Shown here: positions 1-11,887 of the stretch, in pieces
Position numbering within the stretch: the stretch's first letter is position 1
Layout: each line of letters opens with the position of its first letter
Source of the DNA: Trissonchulus latispiculum
Lineage: Eukaryota; Nematoda; Enoplea; Enoplida; Ironidae
DNA length: 64,000 nucleotides
Direction of reading: 5' to 3'
Assembly (NCBI GenBank): GCA_030248195.1
Contig: JASAND010028718.1
Coordinates: forward strand, 1-64,000
Notes under the pieces: model-generated
Databases searched by the model: none
What the model saw: only the letters and a program-made list of their open reading frames with translations
Told to the model about the DNA's origin: nothing
Position numbers and translations under genes: made by a program

Positions 1-1647
1 TTTTATATTCAGAAACTACATATATTGAACTAACTAAATAGCTAAGTCTCGTTTCTCTATCAGTTCCCATGCGACCACAGTGGCCGGTCAAAAATGGTGA
101 AAATTCGAAAAATGAAAAATCGAAATTTCTCGCTGTGTATTCAACTTAGAAAGCTCAATTCTTTCATACAAAGGTTTTCTGGCACGGCGAATTGATTCCC
201 GTAAGCAGTTTTGCCGTCGGACCCACCCATATTGCTGGGCTGGTTCCACTTTGCTGTCGGGAGGGTCAAGTCGGTACCGACTTCCAAGAACACCATATAT
301 GACTGTGCATAGCCTCTCAAAACTTTGTCCATAGGGGGTTTTCTGGTGCGCCCAGCTCATTTCCGGTGTCAGTTTTGCCGTCCGACCCACCCATTTTGCT
401 GGGCTGGTTCCACTTTGCTGTCGGGAGGGTCAAGTCGGTACCGACTTCCAAGAACACCATATAGGACTGTGCATAGCCTCTCAAAACTTTGTCCATAGGG
501 GTTTTCTGGTGCGCCCAGCTCATTTCCGGTGTCCGTTTTGCCGTCCGACCCACCCATTTTGCTGGACTGGCTCCACTTTGCCGTTTGAAGGGTAAATCGG
601 GTAGGGGGTCAAGTGGTCAAAAATAAAATTTTTCAAAAGTGGTCAAATTTGGTACCAAATGAAAGCCCGCATCGAACTGAGCAACTTTTGTCATAGAAGT
701 GCGTACCTAAAGTGGCTGTAGAGGGCTGTGGTGGGGTGGGGTGGGGACTTAGGCGATTTTGGGCCAAAAATTAAAATTTTCAAAAGTGGTCAAATTTGGT
801 ACCAAATGAAAGCCCGCATCGAACTGAGCAACTTTTGTCATAGAAGTGCGTACCTAAAGTGGCTGTAGAGGCCTGTGGTGGGGTGGGGTGGGGACTTAGG
901 CGATTTTGGGTCAAAAATTAAAATTTTCAAAAGTGGTCAAATTTGGTACCAAATGAAAGCCCGCATCGAACTGAGCAACTTTTGTCATAGAAGTGCGTAC
1001 CTAAAGTGGCTGTAGAGGCCTGTGGTGGGGTGGGGTGGGGACTTAGGCGATTTTGGGTCAAAAATTAAAATTTTCAAAAGTTGTCAAATTTCGAGTCAAA
1101 TGAAGGCCCGCATCGAACTGAACAACTTTCGCCATACACCCACCCAAACTTGCTGTGTCGGATTTATATACTTGCTTTCTCAACCGGAATTTAAACGACA
1201 GACATATATAGGCCCAACACACATATTATCCCCTTTTGTGCGGAGCATTTTTGTTACTTGTGTATATATATATATAGCATTGTACTGCGGTTTTTTACAG
1301 TGTAAATAAGCGACGCAGATCATAGCTTCGGCGCAGATTTCATATACGAAATTTGTAGAGCATGAATTTTGTGTGTGCAAAGCGCTATATATTTTAAAGT
1401 ACTTTTCCCAACTTTAACCATGAACGAGCTTCCACAAGCGCCGCTGACTAGTGCTAACTTTGGACAGTTTCAGTAACAGTTTGCTCAATTGTGTTCAACG
1501 ACTCCGGTTTAGTATTTATGTTCGTTTTGTTTTTCCGAGAAATTTTGGTATGCCTTGAATGTTCTTGGCCTGGAAATTTTGAAACTGTAAATGTTAGCTC
1601 TCAACTCCTTGCCGTTAACTAGTTTTGGATAATTTTAGTTCATAGCC
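1..1647. repeat. Composite dispersed repeat, copy 1 of a near-identical pair
   Basis: This segment matches 12357-14004 base for base apart from about five differences, for example a longer G run near 333 and a shorter TA run near 1265. It holds two tandem units of about 166 bp (GTCGGGAGGGTCAAGTCGG...), then about three units of about 143 bp (GGTACCAAATGAAAGCCCGC...), then a tail ending in a short (TA)n. More diverged copies of the same modules lie at 4.4-5.9, 6.7-8.2 and 15.8-16.75 kb. Open frames here are periodic readings of the tandem units, not genes. Confidence 0.9.
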
Positions 1648-1739
1648 ATAGAAATGAACAACATATTTATCATCACTACTTGTATCGCCAACTTCATAAT
1701 CCCAGTTCTGCTGGATATTGTAAAAAACCTGGGAAAACT

Positions 1740-2800
1740 TACAGTAAAGACAAACTTTGGATGGGGGCCCTCAAGTTGAAAGGGAGGGGCCCAAATCGCA
1801 AAGGGGGGTGCCCGCGGCCCTGGGGGGGCCCTCCCCCTGGATCCGCCACTGGTGGGCATAGGTGTACCTGGGGGGGAACCCCTCCCCCCAAATGGAAAAG
1901 TGCCGACCCCACCCTCGAAATATTGGAGGCAGACCCCACCCCCAAATGGCCAAATCCCAGACCCCACCCACCCTAATTTGCCAGACCCCACCCCATAGTT
2001 TCCCTGGAAATTTTGGTTGGGGGGCAAACTTCGAAAATTTGGTGGTCGACCCCCGAAATGTGATGGGGAGTACCCCCCGAACCCCCCCAAAATTCGGACC
2101 TCAGGAAATTCAAAAAATTGCCTAAAAACGTAAAATTTTCTGTATTTTAACGCTTTTTTTGTCAAAACAAGGCTTGTTTTTATCGTTTTAGGCGTTTTTA
2201 CACCGTTTTAAACCGATTTTAAGCCAAAATTTGAGAAAAAATTTTCAAAAAATGACCATTTTTTAAGCAAAATTTAGCTAATGTTTTGGCCCCAAAAAGT
2301 GCTGGGGGGGTTCGGCGTTTCGGGGGGGGGGGGTACGGGTAACCGAAAGTGGGGGGAGGGATATATAGTCAAAAAATCTGGGGGTGGGGTAAAGTTGGTC
2401 GAAAATTTTGGGGGGGATACCCCCCAACCCCCCCACCCCCTGGGGAAACTATCCCCCACCCTCGAAATTTTGAAAATTTTGCCTCAAAATTAGTAAAAAT
2501 TCGAAATTTTTGCACGAAATCCAAGTTTTTCGAATAAATAAGCAAAAATGAAGAAATATTGTTGATTTTTAGTTGGAAATCACGCTTCTTTAGCAAATTT
2601 GCGAATTTTTTCTAAATTTTTGACCAAAAAAGTTTTTTACCCCCAAATTCGATTTTTCCGGACCCCAACCCAACCTCAAAACGGCTGACCCCACCCACCC
2701 TAATTTCGGCTACCCCCTCCCCAACATTTTCTCAAGGTACACCTATGGGGGTGGGGTCTCACAGGGGGCCAAACTGTAGCCTGGTACACGTATGATCAGG
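1740..2800. mobile_element. G/C-tract element with CATAGGTGT ends (1857-2747) and G-rich flanks
   Basis: The inverted ends CATAGGTGTACCT (1857) and AGGTACACCTATG (ending 2747) match over 13 bp. The body is long G and C homopolymer runs separated by A/T-rich text. The flanking 1740-1856 is also G/C-tract DNA and contains CTGGATCCGCCA, an end-like motif also seen near 17840. No target duplication can be fixed because the flanks are G runs. The long proline/glycine-rich frame on the minus strand is a translation of homopolymers. Confidence 0.6.
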
Positions 2801-2877
2801 CCCGTATATATCAGTATAAAATAAATGCAGTTCAAAATCAGTCATTGTTAACCTTCGTAGATTTACGGGGCTAAAAC

Positions 2878-3550
2878 CATAGGTGTGTTTGGGGGGGGGG
2901 TGGGGGGGACATAAATTCCGACCTCCCCCATAACCCCAAAAATTGCCATTTTTTTACCATTTTTAGTCAAAATTTTCAAAAATTTTTCCGGCTTCGCCGG
3001 ATTTTTACAATAGGTGCAATTGGGGGGGGGGGGGGTTTGGGGGGGGGTAACCCCCCAGCCATTTTTTCAAACCCCCCCAGAAATTTTTGGGGGCCCCCGG
3101 GCCCCCCCCCCAACTGGGGGGGGGGGGTAGTCGCGCCGAAGGCGCGAAAATTGGGCAAAAATTGGGCATTTTTAGGGAAAATTTTGCAAAATTTTTCAAA
3201 AAGTCCAAATTATTGGCCTGACTTGTTTATTATCGCGAGAAATACACGTTTATAACGGTTTTATAGTCTTCTAGACTCAATATTCACCTTATTATGGACT
3301 CAGAAACATGTTGGCAATAAAGTTTTCGAGTTTAAAAACACTGTCTAGTGTTAAAATTACTTAATGATTTCATGTTTTTCGGCATTAGCAATGGCTGAAA
3401 ATGCGATTTTTGACATAAAAATAGAAAAAATTTTTTGGGGGAGGTTGGGGAGGGGTCGTGGGGGGGTCTGGGGGGGGGTCTAAAAACGGGCCCCCCCCAA
3501 AATTCCGGGGGAGGGGGCCCCCCCCAACCCAAATCCCCGTTACACCTATG
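2878..3550. mobile_element. G/C-tract element, second CATAGGTGT-ended copy
   Basis: It starts CATAGGTGTG and ends TTACACCTATG, sharing the 9-bp end CATAGGTGT with the element at 1857-2747. The body has G and C runs of 8-13 and the hairpin CCGGCTTCGCCGG at about 2989. No clear target-site duplication is visible. Confidence 0.5.
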
Positions 3551-4371
3551 ATTTTTACCTAAATTTCCACTATTTTAGCTTAAAAAACGCCCAAAATTAG
3601 TTATTTTTTAGCGATTTTTAGCATTTTTTTACGCAAAAAACCTAAAAATTTGTAAAAAATATGCCCCCCATTTTCGGAGAGCCCCCCCATCGATGGGGGG
3701 GGGGGCTGGGGCTTCGTCGAGCCCCCCCCCATATCGCCCCTCCCCATAAATTTTGGCCTAGAAGTAAGCCAGTCAAAGTGTGGCTGAACATTTTTAGTAT
3801 ACAATTAAATTAATATTAATTATAATATTAATATTAATTTATTTGGTTGTCGATACTTTAACAATTTTTAGAAGAAGTGAAGTTTATAAGAATTTTTTAC
3901 TGGCTCAAGAAATTTTTTGGCAAGACATCTTTTATATCATTCAGTATCTCTGTCCGATAGCTAGGGGACCCTTTTTCAGTGTTATGAAGTAGCATTTTGT
4001 AATGGAGAAATTGGCAAAATGTATGGGTAACCTGGATTTTGCCTACTCTTTTCGTAACTTTGACAAGCCTAGCTGACTAGGATTGTCAAATTCTACTGAA
4101 TTTGACAATTCAGTAGATTGTCTGTCGCCCTTAGCCCTGTACGCAAAGGGCGACCCCCCCCCAGACTTGGGTCGCCCTTTGCGATTCTGGGGGGGGGGCG
4201 ACCCAAGTCTGGGGGGGGGGACGGATTTCTGGGCCCCCCCGTGGTGGGTGGGATGGGCCCTACCAATTTGCACGCGAAATTTGAGCCCCCTAGCTCATCC
4301 CCATCGCCCAAACGGAAGGTTGGCTTTTCCCCAACCACTTGTGGGTTGGTTTTTTCCCCGACCTCTATATC
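3551..4371. repeat. G/C-tract repeat debris with AT palindromes
   Basis: This contains further homopolymer blocks (3660-3745, 4146-4250) around a CCATCGATGG palindrome, an AT-only palindromic stretch at 3804-3842, and a perfect 12-bp stem with 4-base loop at 4082-4109 (ATTGTCAAATTC/GAATTTGACAAT). No gene is recognised. Confidence 0.5.
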
Positions 4372-5900
4372 ATAGGGGTCGCGGCAGCGACCCCTATAAT
4401 ATGTGTGAAAAGTGGCTGGAGACAGTGTAAAATAAGCTGCGCAGAAGCTGCGCAAGATCCTGCGCAGATCCTGCGCAAATTGTAGAGCACATCGAGTTTA
4501 GTATGTCTGTGAAGTTTCAGCCCCGTATAGTACCGTTTCATAGTACCGTTAAGAAGTTGCGCCCCGGACCGGTTATGGCGGCGATGTTTTTTTTCCGGTT
4601 TCTCCTATTTGATATTTGTATTGTACATAATGTTCGCCGCTTTCACGTGATCAGCAGCGGTGGGTCAACCTAAAGGGCTATGGGGTCTAGTAGTACCCTC
4701 TAAAGAATTTAAGAATCACAACTTTTTTTGCGCCGCAGCTGCGCCACAGCGCCGCAGTGGCGCCGCAAAGTCGGCTCATAGCGAAAAGTGACCATTTTTG
4801 TGGTCGTCGCTCAGGTCGAACGTTACGAGCTGGAGCTGATTTTTTTTGATATTCAGAAATTACATATATTGAACTAACTAACGGTCCAGGTTGCGTTTCT
4901 CTATCACTTCCATAGCGACCACAGTGGCCCGTCAAAGATGGCGAAAATTCGAAAAATGAAAAATCGAAATTTCTCGCTATCTATTTAACTTTAAAAGCTC
5001 AAATGTTCCATACAATGGTTTTCTGGCACGGAGAATCGATTCCCGCAGTCAATTTTACCGTCAGATCCACCCATCTTGCAGGGCTGGTTCCACTTTGCCG
5101 TCGGGAGGGTCAAGTCGGAAACCACTTCCTGGAGGTCCATAGTAGGCTCTATCTGGATTCTCAAAACTTTGTCTATAGGGGTTTTCTGGTGTGCCCAGCT
5201 CATTCCCGGTATCCGTTTTGCCGTCCGACGTGTCTATATTGCTGGGCTGGTTCTACTTTGCCGTCTGGAGGGTCAAGTCGGAATAGGCTCTACCTGGCCT
5301 CTCAAAACTTTGTCTACGTATAGGGGTTTTCTGGTGTGCCCAGCTCATTCCCGGTATTCGTTTTGTCGTCCGACGTACGTATTTTGCTGGGCTGGTTCTA
5401 CTTTGCCGTTTGGAAGAGTCAGTCGGGTGGGAGGGTCAAATGGTCGAAAATAAAGTTTCTCAAAAGTGGTCAAATTTGGTATCAAATGAAAGCCCTAAGT
5501 GAGCTGAGCAACTTTTGTCATAGAACTGCATACCCAAAGTGGCTGTAGAGTGCTGTGGTGGGGAGGGGTAGGGACTTAGGCGATTTTGGGTCAAAAATAA
5601 AATTTTTCAAAAGTGATAAAATTTGGTGTCAAATGAAAACCCGAAGCGAACAGAAGAACTTTCGCCATGGAACCATCCACCAAAAGTTGCTGTGTCGGAT
5701 TTATGCCTTTACTTTCTCAAGCGGAATTTAAAGATTGACATAGGCCCAACGCACATATTATCCCCTTTTGTGCGGAGCATTTTTGTTACTTGTATATATA
5801 TACGTATATATATACTTTCTCAGCCGGAATTTTAAAGATAGACATACGTCGGCCAACACACATATTGTCCTCTTTTGTGCGGACCATTTTTGTTACCTGT
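4372..5900. repeat. Composite dispersed repeat, diverged copy
   Basis: It opens with the perfect hairpin ATAGGGGTCGC-GGCA-GCGACCCCTAT, then a GCGCCGCAG-rich block (about 4730-4770), then TGGCACGGAGAATCGATTCC, then tandem units of the kinds seen at 1-1300. Its clear divergence from 1-1647 contrasts with the near identity between 1-1647 and 12357-14004. Confidence 0.8.
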
Positions 5901-6008
5901 ACTTATATTAGGGATCGGCCAGATCCAAAATTGTGCCAAAAAATATAGAGGAGGGAGTGGGGATTTGGCACTTTTCCGGATGGGGGGGAGACGATTTTTG
6001 CCTTGGTT

Positions 6009-6064
<56 letters not shown>
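6009..6064. repeat. (TA)n microsatellite
   Basis: This is an uninterrupted TA dinucleotide run of about 55 bases. The Tyr-Ile frames reported by translation on both strands come from it. Confidence 0.95.
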
Positions 6065-6663
6065 GTAGTTAAATACTCCGATTTGGCTGAGAATTTGCCT
6101 CTATATACAGTAAACCGTAAATTGAAGCGAGGCGAAGTCTCTGTCACTATTTTCAGAAATTGGGGCATTTAAAAATCTTTGTCGTTGTATTTTGGGTATC
6201 AGACTTAAGTGAACTGAGCATCTTTTCCATAAGACCACCTAGGTGCCAACCCGCGCAAACTGGGTATAGAGTTATGGAGGAGCAAACCACCTCACAATCG
6301 CATTTTTCAAACTGGTGTCTTTACTTTCTCAACCGAAATTTTACATATATACCCCCAACCCTCACACACACATATATTCAGCTGTTTTCTGCGGTATTTT
6401 TGTAACTGTGTATGAATATATGCATTTCTTAGAAATATATATTGCAGCATGATAGTTTCTGCAAACATTAGAGCTGGTTTCTTCCGTCGGTTGTGTGCAA
6501 CAGCTAATCAGTATTATTGCCTGGATAAGCTGAAACCATGCATGCTTTGTGGTGTTTGTTCTAAATCGCGCGTGGGCTATTTCTATACAGGTCCCTGTAG
6601 TGCCGGCAAAAGCAGAAAAAAGTTGAATAGGGTAAGAGAGTTCTATATACATGCGTACGTATA
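6065..6663. other. No recognised gene
   Basis: Short frames on both strands overlap here but show no recognisable domain, and the sequence sits between two composite repeat copies. I see nothing else in it. Confidence 0.5.
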
Positions 6664-8200
6664 TTAGTGACTATAGGGTCTAGTAGTACCTTCTAAAGAT
6701 TTTAAGAATGGCAACTTTTTTGCGCCGCAGCTCCGCATAGTCGGCTCAGAGCGAAAAGTGACCATTTTTTGTGGTCGTCGCTCAGGTCGAGCTGGAGCTG
6801 ATTTCTTTTCATATTCAGAAATTACATATATTGAACTAACTAACGGTCCAGGTTTCGTTTCTCTCTCTAGCGACCACAGTGTCCGGTCAAAAATGGCGAA
6901 AATTCAAAAAATGAAAAATGAAAAATGAAATTTTTCTCTATCTATTCAAATTCAACTTAGAAAGCTCAAATAAATCATGCAAAGGTTTTCTGGCACGGAG
7001 AATTGATTCCCGCAGTCAGTTTTACCGTCCGGTCTACCCGTCCTGCTGGGCTGGTTCCACTTTGCCGTCTGGAGGGTCAGGTCGACAACCACTTCCTAGA
7101 GGTACATAGTAGCTGGGTTTATTCTACTGGGGGGGGGGCGGGGGGCCCCCATAAACACCCTTTCCCCCCCCCCCCCCAAAATCCCCCCAAAAAAAGTGGG
7201 TGTTCCTTTTGGTACCAACTTTTGCTCTGAAAAAATCGCTTAGAAGGCCAAATTTTCAAAAAGTTTCCGGCTTCGCCGGAGGATTTTAGTCGATTTTTGC
7301 CTATTTAAGCACTAAATCCGCTTATTTTTGGCGATTGGTATAAAAATAGCGCAATTTTTAGCATGCTTTTAGAAAAATTTTGAAAAATTTTCGCCCCCCC
7401 CCCAAAAAAATGACTCGCCCCCCGAGGGCCCCCCCCAAAGAGCCCCCCCCAAGAAAAAATCCCTAGAATAAGCCCAGAGTAGGCCTTACTCAGCCTCTCA
7501 AAACTTTGTCCATAGGGGTTTTCTGGTGCGCCCAGCTCATTCCTGGTGTCCACTTTGCTGTCCGACCCACCCAACCCACCCATCTTGCTGGGCTTGTTCC
7601 ACTTTGCCGTTTGGAGAGTCCGGTCGTGTAGGGGAGCCAGGTCGTCAAAAACTAAGATTTTCAAAAGTGGTCAAATTCGGTATAAAATGAAAGCCCTAAG
7701 TGAGCTGAACAACTTTTGTCATAGAAGTGCGTACCTAAAGTGGCTGTAGAGTGGTTGGGTGGGGTGAGGACTTATATATGCGATTTTGGGTCAAAATTGA
7801 AATTTTTCAGAAGTGGTCAAATTTGGTACGAAATGAAAGCCCTAAGTGAGCTGAGCAACTTTTGTCATAGAATTACATGCTCAAAGTAGCTGTAGAGTGC
7901 TGTGGTGGGGTGGGGTGGGGACTTAGGCGATTTTGGGTCAAAAATTAAAATTTTCAAATTTTGGGTCAAATTTGGAGTCAAATGAAAGCCCGCACATCGA
8001 ACTGAACAACCTTCGCCATAGAACCACCCACCCAAACCTGCTGTCGGATTTGTGTACTTACTTTCTCAACCGGAATTTAAACGATAGACATAGGCCCAAC
8101 ACACATATCGTCTCCTTTGTGCGTTTTTGTTACTTGTGTTATAGATGCGTATATATGTATACGTATATCAAGGGGTTGCGGCAACGACCCTCTCAATTAC
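6664..8200. repeat. Composite dispersed repeat, diverged copy interrupted by a G/C-tract element
   Basis: The module order is the same as at 4.4-5.9 kb: GCGCCGCAG block, TGGCACGGAGAATTGATTCC, then the 166-bp and 143-bp type units. It ends at a variant of the hairpin (AAGGGGTTGC-GGCA-ACGACCCTC) near 8170. The first unit is split by the insertion at 7113-7477. Confidence 0.8.
7113..7477. mobile_element. CTGG-ended G/C-tract transposon, 5-bp TSD AGTAG
   Basis: The ends CTGGGTTTATTCT and AGAATAAGCCCAG form an inverted repeat. AGTAG at 7108-7112 is repeated at 7478-7482, and the uninterrupted homologous repeat reads straight through with one copy. The body holds G and C runs and the CCGGCTTCGCCGG hairpin. 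It has no coding capacity. Same structure as 15937-16331 and 22217-22602. Confidence 0.85.
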
Positions 8201-8594
8201 GTATGTGTCGAATGTCCTTGAGACAGACTTTCTTTTTTATTGTTATATACGCTTTGTGGCAGAGTTTTTTTGGTTTCACGATTTGCGCCAATGCTGCGTC
8301 AGGAAAAATCTTATTGCGTCAGGAACTGGGGTCACTGCGTCGAAAAAATTATTTTTAAGCAATTTAATAAGTATTTTAAACATTCTTTTAATGTGTAACC
8401 AATGTTTAACTATTTAACCATCAATACACAGCATTAAACACATTTTCCACCTGTTTTTCAAATTTTGCATCTTTAAAGCCGACTTTAATGTGTGAAGCAT
8501 TAAGATGTAGAGAAAGAACCAACACGGGGGGTCTGGGGGGCCGAGCCCCCAGAACTTGAAGAATTTTTACAATTAAGACTCTCCCAGGAATTAA
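8201..8594. other. Gene-free stretch with GCGTCAGG motifs and a G-rich palindrome
   Basis: It contains repeated GCGTCAGG words, which recur near 11755-11825, and at about 8526 the palindromic block GGGGGGTCTGGGGGG/CCGAGCCCCCAGA followed by AACTTGAAGAATTTTT. Related blocks occur near 17770, 18270, 25800, 26155 and 28590. No gene is recognised. Confidence 0.5.
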
Positions 8595-9034
8595 TTTAGA
8601 GCATTTTCGCGGTACGAGTTCCGCAGGCCCACTATTCTGACAATCGTTGACTTTAAGGCCGCTTTTGACAGCGTGGACAGGTGCTCTCTATGGAACATTG
8701 CAGAGGCTATTGGGTTTCCCTCCAAGATCATTGGAATCCTAAAATGCTTATATCGCAGGACTCTATGCTGCGTGCGGGCATTCGGAACTCTGTCGGACAA
8801 GTTTGAAGTAAAAACTGGAGTACGCCAAGGCGGGATTTTATCCCCCTTTTTATTCAACCTGGCTATCGATATGGTACTCCGTAATGCGCTCGATGCCCCT
8901 GCGCCGTTGGTGGTGTTCCTGTTCAAAACGCTGCTCACCCGCTGTACGATCTGGACTACGCTGATGACATTGTACTCTTAGCAGACAATGAAAGAAGCGC
9001 CCAAATTATGCTCAACAAGCTTATTTGCATGAAT
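8595..9034 (+). pseudogene. Non-LTR retrotransposon reverse transcriptase, 5' part (truncated, frameshifted)
   Basis: The translation gives reverse-transcriptase palm motifs in order: a DFKAAFDSVDR block, then GVRQGGILSPFLFNL, then LDYADDIVLL with the catalytic YADD. A one-base shift is needed between about 8895 and 8915 to join the second motif to YADD. The 5' side (endonuclease and start of RT) is missing; an in-frame stop lies at about 8592. The frame continues at 10720 once the insertion at 9035-10716 is removed. This is a LINE-type element of the endonuclease/RT class; the exact clade is not assigned. It is a dead copy. Confidence 0.9.
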
Positions 9035-10716
9035 GGGTTGCCGCTGGCATTTTTCCTCTTATCAAGGGACATAACTCAGTTTGCATGCAGTTAGGAGCTT
9101 TGGCTCTATTGCAACTTTTTATCTACGCAACAAGTGCTTTCGAATGATACCCATGCTGGACGGTTTTGTTACTTTGAATTTTGACTCATTTTGCAGCATA
9201 ACAGTATCGAGCACTTTTTGTTCCGCAAACCTGTCCAAAACGCGATTTCTGTACACTTTCACACTTTGTCTCTATTACACGTTTTATTTACTCAACGAGA
9301 GCTTTCGAATGATAGCAATATGAGCCCGATCCGAGAAGTTTCAATTTGACCCATTTTGGCTGGTTTTGGCCATTTTTGACCCTTTGAGACCCCGTAACGT
9401 ATTTTCTGTACATTTTGGTGCTTTGACCATATTACAACATTTTATCTACTCAACGAGAGCTTTCGAATGACGCCAGTATCGACCGGATCCAACAATTTTC
9501 AATTTTGACCCATTTTGGCCGGTTTTGGCCATTTTTGACCCCTTTGAGGCTCCGTAACTCATTTTCCGTAGATTTGGGTGCTTTGGCCCTATTACAACAT
9601 TTTATCTACTCAACGAGAGCTTTCGAATGCTATCCATATCAACCCAATCGGACAACTTTCAATTTTGACCCATTTTGGCTGGTTTTGGCCATTTTTGACC
9701 CTTTGAGACCCCGTAACGTATTTTCTGTACATTTTGGTGCTTTGACCCTATTACAACATTTTATCTACTCAACGAGAGCTTTCGAATGACGCCAGTATCG
9801 ACCGGATCCAACAATTTTCAATTTTGACCCATTTTGGCCGGTTTTGGCCATTTTTGACCCCTTTGAGGCTCCGTAACTTATTTTCTGTAGATTTTGGTGC
9901 TTTGACCCTATTACAACTTTTTATCTACGCAACGAGAGCATTCGAATGCTATCCATATCAACCCAATCGGACAACTTTCAATTTTGACCCATTTTGACCG
10001 TTTTTGGCCATTTTTTACCCTTTCGTGGCTCCGTAACTCATTTTCTGTAGATTTTGGTGCTTTGGCCCTATTACAACATTTTATCTACTCAACGAGAGCT
10101 TTCGAATGACGCCAGCATCGATCGGATCCAACAATTTTCAATTTTGACCCATTTTGGCCGGTTTTGGCCATTTTTGACCCCTTTGAGGCTCCGTAACTTA
10201 TTTTCTGTAGATTTTGGTGCTTTGACCCTATTACAACTTTTTATCTACGCAACGAGAACATTCGAATGATATCCATATCAACCCAATCGGACAACTTTGA
10301 ATTTTGACCCATTTTGACCGTTTTTGGCCATTTTTTACCCTTTCGTGGCTCCGTAACTCATTTTCTGTAGATTTTGGTGCTTTGGCGCTATTACAACTTT
10401 TTATCTACGCAACGAGAGCTTTCGAATGATACCCATATGAGCCCAATTGGACAACTTTCAATTTTTACCATTTGCAGCATCACCGTATCGAGTACTTTCA
10501 CCCTGAGTCGTACCGGGTCGCCCAGGAGATATGCATACCTCCAAGTCAAGCCCTTCTAAATGAGGTATCAACCACCTCTCTACCCCTTACCAATCTCGAG
10601 ATCTGGGGGTGGACACATTCGGCAAGAAATAATAAATAATAATAATAAATAATAATAATAAATAACGGACATACCCAAGTTAAAGGGTTGCCTTTTTGTT
10701 GAAAAAGCGGCAACCC
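9035..10716. mobile_element. TIR element with minisatellite body, inserted in the RT (3-bp TSD AAT)
   Basis: The ends GGGTTGCCGCT and AGCGGCAACCC are inverted copies. AAT at 9032-9034 is repeated at 10717-10719. Removing the element plus one AAT restores an open RT frame (...LICMN-NVAAQ...). The body is about nine units of roughly 158 bp sharing ATCTACTCAACGAGAG and TTTCGAATG, followed by an (AAT)n tract at about 10626-10668. The right end is itself a hairpin (GGGTTGCC...GGCAACCC). No transposase is encoded. Confidence 0.85.
9085..10500. repeat. Tandem array, about 158-bp unit
   Basis: Successive units carry TTTTGACCCATTTTGGC, TTTTTGACCC, CCGTAAC and CAACGAGAGCTTTCGAATGA at a spacing of 157-160 bp. 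The outermost units are the most diverged. The whole array lies inside the TIR element at 9035-10716. Confidence 0.85.
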
Positions 10717-10719
10717 AAT

Positions 10720-11490
10720 AACGTTGCAGCACAAGCAGCTGCAGTAGGACTAAACATCAATATTGGGAAAACCAAATTGCTAGCCTCCTGCTGTCCTATG
10801 CCGACTATCTACCTGGGAATGGAAGTTGTGGACAGCTTTTGCTACCTGGGAAGCTCCATAAACTCTGTCGGAGAAGTAACTGGGAAAACTAGGGTCAGAA
10901 TAGCCAAAGCCGCGGCAGTATTTGATTCACTTCGTCGTTGTCTTTGGCTCAGAAAAGACTTATCCACTAAGACCAAAGCTCGAGTTTATGACTCTACTGT
11001 GAGAACGATACTGCTTTACGTCTGTGAAACTTGGCCTTTGAAGTCAGCAGACGTTAATAAACTCGCAGTATTTGAACGGCGATGCTGGAGGGTAGCACTT
11101 GGGATTACTGCCAAGGCCCATGTCACCTGTAGTGCTCTCGCCGCATTATTCCAACATGATGTCCCGCTTGAGGCCGTGATTCAACAACATAGACTACGTT
11201 GGCTTGGCCATGTTCTTAGAATGCCGGAAGTAAGGTTCCCGCGGCAGTTACTTCTTGCTGGCCCTTTACCGGGATGGAAACGGCCCGTCGGTGGAATAAG
11301 ACAAACCTGGCGAAGAAGAGTCGCGAAGGACACTGAAACAGTTCTCATGCCGCAAAACATCACCGCTACTAAGTGGAATAAAACTTGGATAACAACGTGC
11401 CTCGAAATAGCCCAGTCGCGAGACCAGGGGAGAGCAGCAGTCAGAGATACCATCAGAGTCACCGTTGGGCGCTTGCGCCCGGAAGGCTGA
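10720..11490 (+). pseudogene. Non-LTR retrotransposon reverse transcriptase, 3' part
   Basis: This is a 257-codon open stretch continuing the RT frame from 9034. It shows GLNINIGKTKLL (downstream of the palm), FCYLGSSIN, TILLYVCETW, and the C-terminal RLRWLGHVLRMP motif common in LINE-type endonuclease/RT proteins. It ends at a TGA followed directly by AGAAGAAGA, which looks like the simple-repeat 3' tail of such elements. Being intact over 257 codons, this half has decayed less than the 5' half. Confidence 0.9.
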
Positions 11491-11503
11491 AGAAGAAGAT
11501 TTT

Positions 11504-11887
11504 CGCGACCAGTTGATGTGGTATTAAGTATGGCCGGTTATTGCAATATCGAATGTATATTAAAATCTTTTTAAGTGCTACATCTGCTTCTGCAAGACTT
11601 GCAAGCTTTGTGTTTGTCAGTCAGATTTGTCAGTCATCTTAGCACTCAGCAACAAGCAACAACAGAAAACTTTTAGAAATATCACGTTTGAAACACAGTT
11701 TTTCCAGCAAGTTTGCACAATTTTGCCTCTAGTTGAAGTTCAAATCCGGCTGCGTCAGGCTTGCGTCAGGGCTAATTTCATTTCCGTCACACGAAGAAAC
11801 TTTGCGCCATGACGCAGCCCCTGACGCAAAAAAACCATGCTTTGTGCCTCTGTGGCTTTCCAGTTTTAATGCTGCAATTAGTTTACA
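11504..11887. other. Gene-free stretch with GCGTCAGG repeats
   Basis: Several GCGTCAG words lie at about 11753-11825, like those near 8295-8340. No coding signal is recognised. Confidence 0.4.

Noticed and set aside
1635..2165. 176-codon frame on the minus strand, Gly/Pro-rich
   Set aside because: It translates G and C homopolymer runs of a transposable element; no domain, no splice context, and all six frames look similar there.
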